The notes under the pieces: model-generated | The model's database searches: none | Told to the model about the DNA's origin: nothing | What the model saw: the letters and a program-made list of their open reading frames with translations, nothing else | Translations under genes and position numbers: made by a program | Shown here: piece by piece, positions 27,888-35,477 of the stretch | Layout of the letters: the number at the start of each line of letters is the position of its first letter | Numbering within the stretch: position 1 is the stretch's first letter | From: Mycobacterium aquaticum | Lineage (GTDB): Bacteria > Actinomycetota > Actinomycetes > Mycobacteriales > Mycobacteriaceae | NCBI RefSeq assembly: GCF_002086485.1 | Contig: NZ_MVHF01000037.1 | Span: 1-64,000 of the forward strand | Reading direction: 5' to 3' | Length of the DNA: 64,000 nt

Positions 27888-29603
27888 ATGGCTGACTTCA
27901 CCGTTGGCAAGTACCTGGCGGCCCGGCTCGAGCAGATCGGACTCAAGCACTACTTCATGGTCCCCGGGGACTACAACCTGGTCCTGCTCGACGAGCTGCT
28001 GACCAACGAGAACCTGGAGCAGATCGGCTGCTGCAACGAACTCAACGCCGCCTACGCCGCCGAGGGCTACGCCCGGGTCAACGGGGCCGGCGCCGTGCTC
28101 ACCACCTACAACGTGGGCGCGTACTCCGCGCTCAACGGTGTCGCGGGCGCATACGCCGAACGGCTTCCGGTGATCTTCGTGTCCTCCGGGCCCAACACCA
28201 ATGACCCTGTGGCGAACCACATCATGCACCACACGATGGGCACCCACGACTTCTCCGATCAATACGAGGTGTGCCGCCAGGTGACCTGCGACGCGGTGCG
28301 CATCCTGCACGCCGACAACGCGCCGACACTGATCGACCAGGCGATCAGCACCGCACTGCGCGAGCGCAAGCCGGTGTACATCGAGATCGCGTGCAACCTG
28401 TCGGCGGCGCCATGCCCCGAGCCCGCCCCCGTCGACATGACCCTGGCCTCGACGATGCTGTCCTGGCAGCCCACCAACCCGCAGGCCCTGACCGGCGCCG
28501 TCGACCAGGCCCGCCAACTGCTGGAGAAGGCGAAGAAACCGGTCCTGCTGGCCGGGGCGCACCTGCGCTCCTACGGCGCGGTCGACGCCTTCCGGGAGTT
28601 GGCCGAGGCACTGGGCTGCGCCGTGGCGGTGATGCCGAACGCCAAGGGTTTCTTCCCCGAGGACCATCCGCAGTACGCCGGCATCTACTGGGGCGAGGTC
28701 AGCACGCCGGGTTGTCAGGCCATCGTCGACTGGGCTGACCTGATCGTCGCGGCAGGGCCGGTGTTCTCCGACTACACCACCGTCGGGTGGAGCGCGCAGC
28801 CCGCCCAGCAGCGGATGATCAGCGCCGAGCCGCAGGTCGTGCGGTTCGACGGCGCTGAATACACCGGTGTCGCGCTGGCCGACTTCCTGTCGGATCTGGC
28901 CAAGAAGGTCCCGGGCAACGACGCCACCCTGCGGCAGTTCCACCGCTTGCGGGGGGACGCGCCCGCCGCGGCACCGGCACCGGAGGCCGACGCCGACACC
29001 CCGTTGAGCCGGCGTGAACTCTGGCGTCAGATCGAGGCCGACCTCGATGCGCATTCCACGCTGCTGGTGGAGACCGGCATCTCGTGGTGGGACGGCGTGT
29101 ACACCCGGCTGCCCGGCGGTGCGCGGTTCGAGATCGAGATGCAGTGGGGCTCCATCGGCTGGTCCGTGCCCGCCGCCTTCGGCTACTCGCTCGGCCTGGA
29201 ACCCGGCCGGCGCCTTGTCGCCGCGATCGGCGACGGGTCTTTCCAGCTGACTGCCCAGGAGGTGTCCAACATGATCCGCCACGGTCAGGAGATCCTGATC
29301 TACCTGGTCAACAACCGTGGCTACGTGATCGAGTCGGCGATCCATGACGGCCCCTACAACTACTACAAGAACTGGGACTACGCCGGGCTGATCGACGTGT
29401 TCAACGCCGACGACGGCCGCGGGCTGGGGCTGACCGCCACCACCCCGGCAGAACTGGCCGACGCGATCGCCACGGCCCGGGCGCACCGTGGTGGTCCGGT
29501 CCTCATCGAATGCCAGATCCCCAACGAGGACGCCGGCCCCGAGGTCATCTCCTGGGGGTCCAAGGTCGCCCACGTCAATTCCCGTCCCGCCCAAAACATC
29601 TGA
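27888..29603 (+). CDS. pdc: Thiamine-diphosphate 2-oxo acid decarboxylase, Zymomonas-type pyruvate decarboxylase
   Basis: The 571-residue product aligns by eye along its whole length with Zymomonas mobilis pyruvate decarboxylase (568 residues). Active-site residues are kept: D28 in GDYN, E51 in CCNELN, the H114-H115 pair in MHHTMG, ThDP/Mg binding GDGSFQLTAQE ... NNRGY, and the Glu in VIESAIHDGPYNYYKNWDYAGL. It should convert pyruvate, or a close 2-oxo acid, to an aldehyde. It starts 32 bp after the dehydrogenase stop with a good ribosome binding site. Phenylpyruvate or indolepyruvate specificity remains possible, but the pocket neighbourhood is PDC-like. Confidence 0.88.
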   Translation: MADFTVGKYLAARLEQIGLKHYFMVPGDYNLVLLDELLTNENLEQIGCCNELNAAYAAEGYARVNGAGAVLTTYNVGAYSALNGVAGAYAERLPVIFVSSGPNTNDPVANHIMHHTMGTHDFSDQYEVCRQVTCDAVRILHADNAPTLIDQAISTALRERKPVYIEIACNLSAAPCPEPAPVDMTLASTMLSWQPTNPQALTGAVDQARQLLEKAKKPVLLAGAHLRSYGAVDAFRELAEALGCAVAVMPNAKGFFPEDHPQYAGIYWGEVSTPGCQAIVDWADLIVAAGPVFSDYTTVGWSAQPAQQRMISAEPQVVRFDGAEYTGVALADFLSDLAKKVPGNDATLRQFHRLRGDAPAAAPAPEADADTPLSRRELWRQIEADLDAHSTLLVETGISWWDGVYTRLPGGARFEIEMQWGSIGWSVPAAFGYSLGLEPGRRLVAAIGDGSFQLTAQEVSNMIRHGQEILIYLVNNRGYVIESAIHDGPYNYYKNWDYAGLIDVFNADDGRGLGLTATTPAELADAIATARAHRGGPVLIECQIPNEDAGPEVISWGSKVAHVNSRPAQNI

Positions 29604-29616
29604 AAGAGACACATTC

Positions 29617-30762
29617 ATGACTGACCAACTCATCGGCGCCCACAACGCCCACAACGACCTGCACAGCGAGCAGGGTGCCCGCCCCGGAGAACACCCGGGA
29701 CGCAGCGCCAACCCGATCATCAAGGTGACCGACGTCGCCTGGCTGGAGTTCGAGAAACCCGACCTGGTCAAGGCCGAGGCCTTCGCGCAGTCGTTCGGCT
29801 TCGCGACGGCGCTGCGCACCAGCGACGAACTGCACCTGCGCGGCAGCGATGCCGATGCGCCGTGCGTGCTGATCCGCCGCGGCCAGCGCGAGAAATTTCT
29901 CGGCCCGGCATTCGTCGCCGCGGAGCAGTCCGATCTGGTGCGGCTGGCCGACGCGACCGGTACCACCGTCCGTCCGCTGCCGGATTCGCTGGGTGGGCTG
30001 ACCGTGGATCTCGTTGACCCGAGCGGTCTTCCGGTGCGGGTGGTGTCGGGCACCCATCAGCTCGACGCGTTGCCGGCACAGACCCCGCACGTGTTCAACT
30101 TCGGCCACGAGGTGGCCCGGGCCAACGCCACCCAGCGTCCACCGCGGGTGCCCGCCACCGTGCGGCGGCTCGGCCACATCGTGGTGCAGACCCCGAAGTA
30201 CATCGAGGCGCTCAACTGGTACCTGGAGAAGCTGGGCATGATCGTCAGCGACTTCTGCTTCTACCCGGGCCAGCGCGACCGCGGCCCGATCATGAGCTTC
30301 ATCCGCTGCGACCGCGGATCACTGCCCGCCGATCATCACACCCTGGCGATGGCGCTGGGCCCGGTGAACCGCTACGTGCATTCGGCGTACCAGGTAGCCG
30401 ATCTCGACGCATTGGCAGCCGGCGGCGAATACCTGCGCGAGCGCGGGTATTTCCGCTCGTGGGGTATCGGCAGGCACATCCAGGGCAGCCAGATCTTCGA
30501 CTACTGGCGCGATCCGGACGGCTTCCTGGTCGAGCACTTCGCCGACGGCGACATGTTCGACAACACGCTGGAGCCCGGTTGGGCCCCGTTGGCTGCCTCC
30601 GGCCTGTACCAGTGGGGACCTCCGCCGAGCCGCGACTTCCTGGGCGTCGGGTCTGCGCGCGAGACCGCGAGTGAACTGGCCGCCATGGTCGATGCACTGC
30701 GCCACGACAACGAATTCGACCTGTCCGCCCTGCGCGGGCTGTTCGCCGTAGCGAATTCCTGA
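29617..30762 (+). CDS. VOC-superfamily (type I) extradiol ring-cleavage dioxygenase
   Basis: The 381-residue, two-module vicinal-oxygen-chelate protein has an N-terminal module (about 30-140; VAWLEFEKPDLVKAEAFAQSFG) and a C-terminal catalytic module (about 175-330). Likely iron ligands are His in RRLGHIVVQTP, His in YVHSAYQV and Glu in FLVEHFADGD, the 2-His-1-Glu set of extradiol dioxygenases. It should open a catechol-type ring by meta cleavage. It lies 13 bp after the decarboxylase stop and before the FAH hydrolase. The aromatic substrate cannot be deduced; an extended N-terminus distinguishes it from typical 290-residue enzymes. Confidence 0.85.
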   Translation: MTDQLIGAHNAHNDLHSEQGARPGEHPGRSANPIIKVTDVAWLEFEKPDLVKAEAFAQSFGFATALRTSDELHLRGSDADAPCVLIRRGQREKFLGPAFVAAEQSDLVRLADATGTTVRPLPDSLGGLTVDLVDPSGLPVRVVSGTHQLDALPAQTPHVFNFGHEVARANATQRPPRVPATVRRLGHIVVQTPKYIEALNWYLEKLGMIVSDFCFYPGQRDRGPIMSFIRCDRGSLPADHHTLAMALGPVNRYVHSAYQVADLDALAAGGEYLRERGYFRSWGIGRHIQGSQIFDYWRDPDGFLVEHFADGDMFDNTLEPGWAPLAASGLYQWGPPPSRDFLGVGSARETASELAAMVDALRHDNEFDLSALRGLFAVANS

Positions 30763-30794
30763 TCCGCACAGCATAACTCACAGAAGGAGCCATC

Positions 30795-31715
30795 ATGACC
30801 ATCTCAATCCTGCGCACCGCCGACGCCTGGTGGGTGCACACCGTCTCGGGCGCGGCGCGCGTCGACACCGACGCCGCGACCACCCGCGAACTGCTGGCGG
30901 ACCGCGCGGCCATTGCCGCTGCGGCCGCGAGCGCCGGTACCGTCCCGGTGGACAGCCTGCAGCTGCTGTCGCCCATCACCACCCCGTGCCGGGTGGTCGC
31001 TCAAGCCACCAACTTCGCCTCGCACGTCAGGGACGTCGGCCGCGACCCCGCCAAGACGTCACTGACGTTCTTCCGCAAGGCATCCGGCTCGGTCACCGGA
31101 CCGTTCGGTGACGTCATCAAACCCGCGCACGTCATGCTGCTCGACTACGAGGTGGAGATCGGCCTGGTGATCGGCCGCGCACTGCCCGTCGGCACCGAGG
31201 TCACCGAGGCCAACCTGGCCGACTTCGTGGTCGGCCTCGTGCTCACCAACGACATCTCGGCGCGCGACGTCCAGCTGTCCAAAATGCAGTTCTTCGAATC
31301 GAAGTCGTACCCCACGTTCACGCCGGTCGGCCCCGCGCTCGTACTGCTCGACGCCGACGAACTCGCGCGGTTCGGCGACCTACGGTTGCAACTGTCGGTC
31401 AACGGAGCATCGCGGCAGGACATGCTCGTCGCGGGCGACATCATGTTCCCTCCCGTGCAAGCGCTGCAAGCGCTTTCGAAGTTCCAGGAGCTCGAGCCGG
31501 GCGACATCGTGCTCACCGGCACCCCGGTGGGCACCGCGCTCACCACGCACGGTATCGCCCCGAAGGGTGACATCGACCTCGCCGCGTTCCTGGCCGGGCA
31601 GGCCGCGCACAATCCGAACTATCTGCATGACGGCGACGTGATCGAAGCCACCGTCGCCACCGACGACGGCGCCATCGACCTCGGGGTCCAGCGCAATGTG
31701 GTGGTGTACAAATGA
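30795..31715 (+). CDS. Fumarylacetoacetate hydrolase (FAH) family protein
   Basis: The 306-residue product has a short N-terminal part and a FAH C-terminal fold (about 80-306) with the metal-binding acidic residues in DYEVEIGLVIGR, NDISARDVQ and the PGDIVLTGTPVGT motif near the end. FAH enzymes hydrolyse C-C bonds of diketo acids, or hydrate/decarboxylate 2-oxo-alkenoates, in meta-cleavage routes. Here it probably processes the dioxygenase ring-fission product, releasing a 2-oxo acid such as pyruvate. AAGGAG precedes the ATG, and its stop overlaps the start of the flavin hydroxylase by 4 bp. Confidence 0.9.
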   Translation: MTISILRTADAWWVHTVSGAARVDTDAATTRELLADRAAIAAAAASAGTVPVDSLQLLSPITTPCRVVAQATNFASHVRDVGRDPAKTSLTFFRKASGSVTGPFGDVIKPAHVMLLDYEVEIGLVIGRALPVGTEVTEANLADFVVGLVLTNDISARDVQLSKMQFFESKSYPTFTPVGPALVLLDADELARFGDLRLQLSVNGASRQDMLVAGDIMFPPVQALQALSKFQELEPGDIVLTGTPVGTALTTHGIAPKGDIDLAAFLAGQAAHNPNYLHDGDVIEATVATDDGAIDLGVQRNVVVYK

Positions 31716-33292
31716 CCGCGCACAACACGGCCCTGCCGGAATTCGTCCCGGTCGTGATCATCGGTGCCGGCCCCGCCGGCATCGCCGCCGCGACCCTGCT
31801 CGGCCAGTACGGCGTCGAAACCCTCGTGCTGGACCGCCATGAGACCGTCTACCCGCTGCCGCGGGCGGTCCACGCCGACGACGAGGTTTTCCGCATCCTG
31901 GCCCGGCTGGGAGTCGGCGAGGAGTTCGCCGCCCACAGCCGGCCCGCGCACGGCCTTCGACTCGTCGATTCCCAGATGCGGGTCCTCAGCGAAATCTCGC
32001 GCAGCACGGAACCCAGTGTGGCCCACGGGTTCCCGCAGATGAACATGTTCGACCAGCCCGAGCTGGAAGCGATGCTGCGCGCGAACGTCAAGCACTACCC
32101 CGCCGTGACCGTCCACGGCAACGTGGAGGTCACGTCGGTCACCCAGAACCAACCGGGCCGCGTACGGGTGAGCTTCCTCGACCGCGTGCGCGGTGGTGAG
32201 CAGAGCGTGCAGGCCAACTACGTGCTCGGCTGCGACGGCGCGAACAGCGCGACCCGCGCCGCGATCGGCGCGCATCTGTACGGGTTACCCTTCACCCAGA
32301 ACTGGCTGGTCATCGACGTCAACACCGAGGCTGCACTCGACCAGTGGGAGGGCTGCCACCAGCTGTGCAACCCGCAGCGCGCCGGGACGTACATGCGGAT
32401 CTCAGAAACCCGCTACCGCTGGGAATTCCAGTTGCTCGACGGCGAGACCGTGGCCGACTACCAGAGCCTCGCCGACGTCGAGACGTTGATCAGGCCCTGG
32501 CTGGGCGACATCCCGATCGACGCGTTGGAGCTGGTGCGGTCGACCGCCTACACGTTCCGCGCGCAAGTGGCCAGCCGCTGGCGTGATCGCAACGTGTTCA
32601 TCCTCGGTGACGCCGCCCACCTGACGCCGCCGTTCGTCGGGCAAGGCATGGCAGCCGGCTTGCGGGATGCCCTGAACCTGACCTGGAAACTCGTTGGGGT
32701 GCTTGAGAAGAGCCTGCCGGAAAGCGTGCTCGACACCTACGAGCAGGAACGCAAGCTACACGTGGCCGCCATGATCCTGATGGCCGTGTCGGTGGGTACC
32801 GCGATGACCGGTGGCGGCCGCGCCGGGGATCTGATCCGCCAGGTGGTGTTCCCGCGCATGCCGGGCCTGCGCCTGCCGGGTACCAGGGCCAGCGCGGTCG
32901 AGGGGGTCACTCCCGGCCTGCGCAGTTCGGACCTCGTGATCAAATCGCGCAGGCGCGGCGGGCTGGCCGGCACCCTGTGTCCCAATCCGGTGCTCAGCGA
33001 TGGCGTGTCGTTCGACGAGATGGTGGGTAATCGGTTCGCGCTCGTCACCTCTGTGCCGCTCACGGATGCGCAACGAGGGGAACTCGAGAGCCGCGGAACA
33101 GTCGTGCTGGCGGCCTCCGCCGGCAGCGAGCTCGACCGCTGGCTCCGCGAAGGACGGGCCACGGCCGCCATCGTCCGGCCCGACCGGACGGTCATGCAGG
33201 CGAGCGACGACACGGCGGCCATCTGCCGTGCCGTGCCCGCGTTCGCCGGCACGCGTGGCGCGCCGGTGGGTTACGACAGCTCGGCACGATGA
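31712..33292 (+). CDS. FAD-dependent aromatic hydroxylase, MhpA-like
   Basis: The 526-residue product is a class A flavoprotein monooxygenase. The Rossmann motif is VVIIGAGPAGIAAATLLGQYG (residues about 12-32), the DG motif is YVLGCDGANSATR near residue 175, and the GD motif is FILGDAAHLTPPFVGQGMAAG near 300. A C-terminal thioredoxin-like part follows, as in PheA/MhpA enzymes. MhpA hydroxylates 3-(3-hydroxyphenyl)propionate to a catechol; here the enzyme probably supplies the dioxygenase with its catechol-type substrate. It is coupled to the FAH gene by an ATGA overlap. Confidence 0.9.
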   Translation: MTAHNTALPEFVPVVIIGAGPAGIAAATLLGQYGVETLVLDRHETVYPLPRAVHADDEVFRILARLGVGEEFAAHSRPAHGLRLVDSQMRVLSEISRSTEPSVAHGFPQMNMFDQPELEAMLRANVKHYPAVTVHGNVEVTSVTQNQPGRVRVSFLDRVRGGEQSVQANYVLGCDGANSATRAAIGAHLYGLPFTQNWLVIDVNTEAALDQWEGCHQLCNPQRAGTYMRISETRYRWEFQLLDGETVADYQSLADVETLIRPWLGDIPIDALELVRSTAYTFRAQVASRWRDRNVFILGDAAHLTPPFVGQGMAAGLRDALNLTWKLVGVLEKSLPESVLDTYEQERKLHVAAMILMAVSVGTAMTGGGRAGDLIRQVVFPRMPGLRLPGTRASAVEGVTPGLRSSDLVIKSRRRGGLAGTLCPNPVLSDGVSFDEMVGNRFALVTSVPLTDAQRGELESRGTVVLAASAGSELDRWLREGRATAAIVRPDRTVMQASDDTAAICRAVPAFAGTRGAPVGYDSSAR

Positions 33293-33358
33293 CGATGTGC
33301 AGGCCGACACGCGGAAGACAACCTATCGAACAATCTGCCAGAAGAATGTAGTCACACC

Positions 33359-34555
33359 ATGGATATTGCCGCGGTTGCGGATGCCGGGCCGGTTGAACTG
33401 GCTGCGCGATTTCAGCGAGACGTCGAACCACTGCGCCATACGCTGTACCGCCGAGCCATGAGCTTGTGCCGCAATCATGCGGATGCCGAGGATCTGGTAC
33501 AGGAGACCATGATCAAGGCGTACAGCGGTTTTCACACGTTCACGCCGGGCACCAACCTCAAGGCTTGGCTGAGCCGGATCATGACGAATACCCATATCAG
33601 CGGCTACCGCCGCAGCCAACGGCAACCGATTTCGTATTCGATGGAAGGGCTCTCCGATGAAGAGCTGGTGAACCATGCACAGCGCAGCGGAGCCGGACCG
33701 GTCTCGGCCGAGGACGAGGCGCTGGCAGCGTTGCCGCACACCGAAATCAACGCGGCGCTGCAGGCGTTGCCCCGGCAGTTCCGGGCAGTGGTGTACTACG
33801 CCGACGTCGAGGGCATGCCACACCGGGACATCGCCGACATCATGGGTACCCCGCGCGGAACGGTGATGTCACGACTCGCGCGTGGACGACAACACCTCCG
33901 CAGGCAGCTGACCGCAGTCCATAGAACCACAACGCACACAACAGAACTGGAGAACATTCAGATGACCGAACACCAGACCGGCCTCGGCGGCCGGCTGCCA
34001 CTGGCAGATCCTGCCGACCTCAGTGCAACGCAACGGGAACTCTTCGACAAGATGACGAGCACCGTGGTGCCGTGGGCCGACGAGACCGGATTCCACAGCA
34101 CCACCGCTGACGGACGATTCATCGGCCCGTTCAACCCGGCGTTGCACAATCCGGAGATGACATCCGCGGCCGCTTCGCTGCTGCTGAGCGAGCGGGAGCA
34201 CACGTCGCTGAGCCCGCGGGTGCGCGAAGTGGTGATTCTCGCCGTCGGCGCGGCCTGGCAGTCCGAGTACGAGATGTACGCGCACACGGCCGCCGCGCGC
34301 AAAGTCGGCCTCTCCGAGGACGCCATCCGGGCGCTGGTCAGCGGCGCCGTGCCGGATGACCTGAGCAAGGACGAGACGATCGCCGCGGAACTCACCCGCC
34401 AGCTCTCAACCGCTCACCGGGTCGACGAAGCGCTCTACCGGCAGGCCGAAACATGTTTCGGAGCAAAGGGATTGACTGATATCGCGATGTTGATCGGCAT
34501 CTATCACACGGTCAGCCTCACTCTCAATCTGTTCGAGGTACCCGCACCGCGGTAA
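33359..34555 (+). CDS. ECF sigma factor (SigH-like) fused in frame to a carboxymuconolactone decarboxylase/AhpD-like domain
   Basis: One uninterrupted ORF of 398 residues. Residues about 1-190 form an ECF sigma factor close to SigH: region 2 AEDLVQETMIKAYSGF ... TNLKAWLSRIMTNTHISGYRR and region 4 ALQALPRQFRAVVYYADVEG ... GTPRGTVMSRLARGRQ. Residues about 202-398 form a CMD/AhpD-fold domain (SPRVREVVILAVGAAW, then EYEMYAHTAAARK) without the AhpD CxxC pair. The linker contains GGAG and an ATG at 33962 that could start a separate CMD protein. No ZAS anti-sigma gene is adjacent. It follows the flavin hydroxylase by 66 bp. Either a true fusion or two genes merged by an indel. Confidence 0.85.
   Translation: MDIAAVADAGPVELAARFQRDVEPLRHTLYRRAMSLCRNHADAEDLVQETMIKAYSGFHTFTPGTNLKAWLSRIMTNTHISGYRRSQRQPISYSMEGLSDEELVNHAQRSGAGPVSAEDEALAALPHTEINAALQALPRQFRAVVYYADVEGMPHRDIADIMGTPRGTVMSRLARGRQHLRRQLTAVHRTTTHTTELENIQMTEHQTGLGGRLPLADPADLSATQRELFDKMTSTVVPWADETGFHSTTADGRFIGPFNPALHNPEMTSAAASLLLSEREHTSLSPRVREVVILAVGAAWQSEYEMYAHTAAARKVGLSEDAIRALVSGAVPDDLSKDETIAAELTRQLSTAHRVDEALYRQAETCFGAKGLTDIAMLIGIYHTVSLTLNLFEVPAPR
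33949..33964 (+). promoter_or_regulatory. Internal ribosome binding site and ATG inside the sigma-CMD ORF
   Basis: GGAG at 33949-33952 lies 9 nt before an in-frame ATG at 33962, exactly where the CMD domain begins (MTEHQTGLGG). Translation from here would give a 197-residue stand-alone CMD protein beside the full fusion. An out-of-frame TAG at 33922-33924 lies just before it. Confidence 0.5.
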
Positions 34556-34574
34556 GCGGTGCGGTGACACCACG

Positions 34575-35477
34575 ATGGCGAGCTTTTTGCGGGCGTTGGC
34601 CGTGTTCGCCCTTCTGTGCGGCAGCACGGCCACCGGCCTCCTGTTACGGTGCCAGGTGCTCGGGAATTCCGCCGAGAAGCCCGGGGCCGATTCAACGAAT
34701 CTGGTCATCTCGTTCCTCGTGACCATCACTGCCATCGTCATCGGCCTTCTCATCAACTCGACGAAGAGTTTCATCGATGCCACCGAACACCGGTGGGCGG
34801 TGTTCGCCGGGCAACTGCTGCAGCTGGATCAGTCGTTGCGAAACTACGGACCGGAGTCAGAACCGACGCGGCGCCAGCTCCAGAGCTTCACCGCCGGTGG
34901 GATCGCCAATTTCTGGCGGGCAGACGCGATTCCGGCCGGTGTGTCGTACCCGGACGTGCGCCGGTTGTCCCGAGACGGCGCAAAGCAGGTCCTCACCGAA
35001 CTTCTCGCCCGGATCGAGCTGGGGATCATCCGATTGGCGCCGGCCGATCCGTTGCACGAACGGCTGGCAGGCGACTGCTTCGACCAGTTGAAAGAGCTTG
35101 CCAGGGCGCGTTGGTCGCTGCTGCTGGCCCCTCAGAGTTCGCTGCCACCGGCATTCCTGCGAGCGCTGATCTCGTGGTTGATGATGATCTTCGCGTGCTT
35201 CGGAATGCGGACACCGGCCGACCCTTTTGTCGTCATCATGGTTGTCCTGGCGGCAATCACGTTGAGCAGCATGATCTTTGCGATCATCGATATCGTCGAT
35301 CCGTACAAGGGGCTGTACAACATCTCGAGCAAGAACATGCATCAGGCCCTGGACGCAATGCTCGGCCGTCAGCCCGGCAGCACCGGTATCGCGCCCGGCA
35401 CCATCAGCGGGCGCACCTCCGACCAGCCGGGGTTGTCGGAGCTCGCCGATGCCGAAAGTTGCAGAACGCCACGCTGA
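34575..35477 (+). CDS. DUF4239-like membrane protein
   Basis: The 300-residue protein has paired membrane segments at each end of a soluble helical core. TM1 is about residues 4-24 and TM2 about 43-61; TM3 (about 193-210) and TM4 (about 214-238) follow a domain of mainly charged helices (EHRWAVFAGQLLQLDQSLRNYG). This is the layout of the bestrophin-like DUF4239 group, of unknown function. It starts 19 bp after the sigma-CMD stop. The last 36 or so residues are encoded by antisense of lpqB: the ORF enters lpqB by 109 bp, so its C-terminus is probably not ancestral. Confidence 0.75.
   Translation: MASFLRALAVFALLCGSTATGLLLRCQVLGNSAEKPGADSTNLVISFLVTITAIVIGLLINSTKSFIDATEHRWAVFAGQLLQLDQSLRNYGPESEPTRRQLQSFTAGGIANFWRADAIPAGVSYPDVRRLSRDGAKQVLTELLARIELGIIRLAPADPLHERLAGDCFDQLKELARARWSLLLAPQSSLPPAFLRALISWLMMIFACFGMRTPADPFVVIMVVLAAITLSSMIFAIIDIVDPYKGLYNISSKNMHQALDAMLGRQPGSTGIAPGTISGRTSDQPGLSELADAESCRTPR

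Noticed and set aside
27540..30053. 837-codon open frame on the minus strand across the decarboxylase and dioxygenase genes
   Set aside because: It is an antisense shadow of three well-supported genes; its translation shows no family features.
33292..33359. SigH-type autoregulatory promoter (GGAAC...GTT) before the sigma-CMD gene
   Set aside because: No GGAAC-like -35 with a properly spaced GTT is present; the gene may be expressed from the operon promoter.
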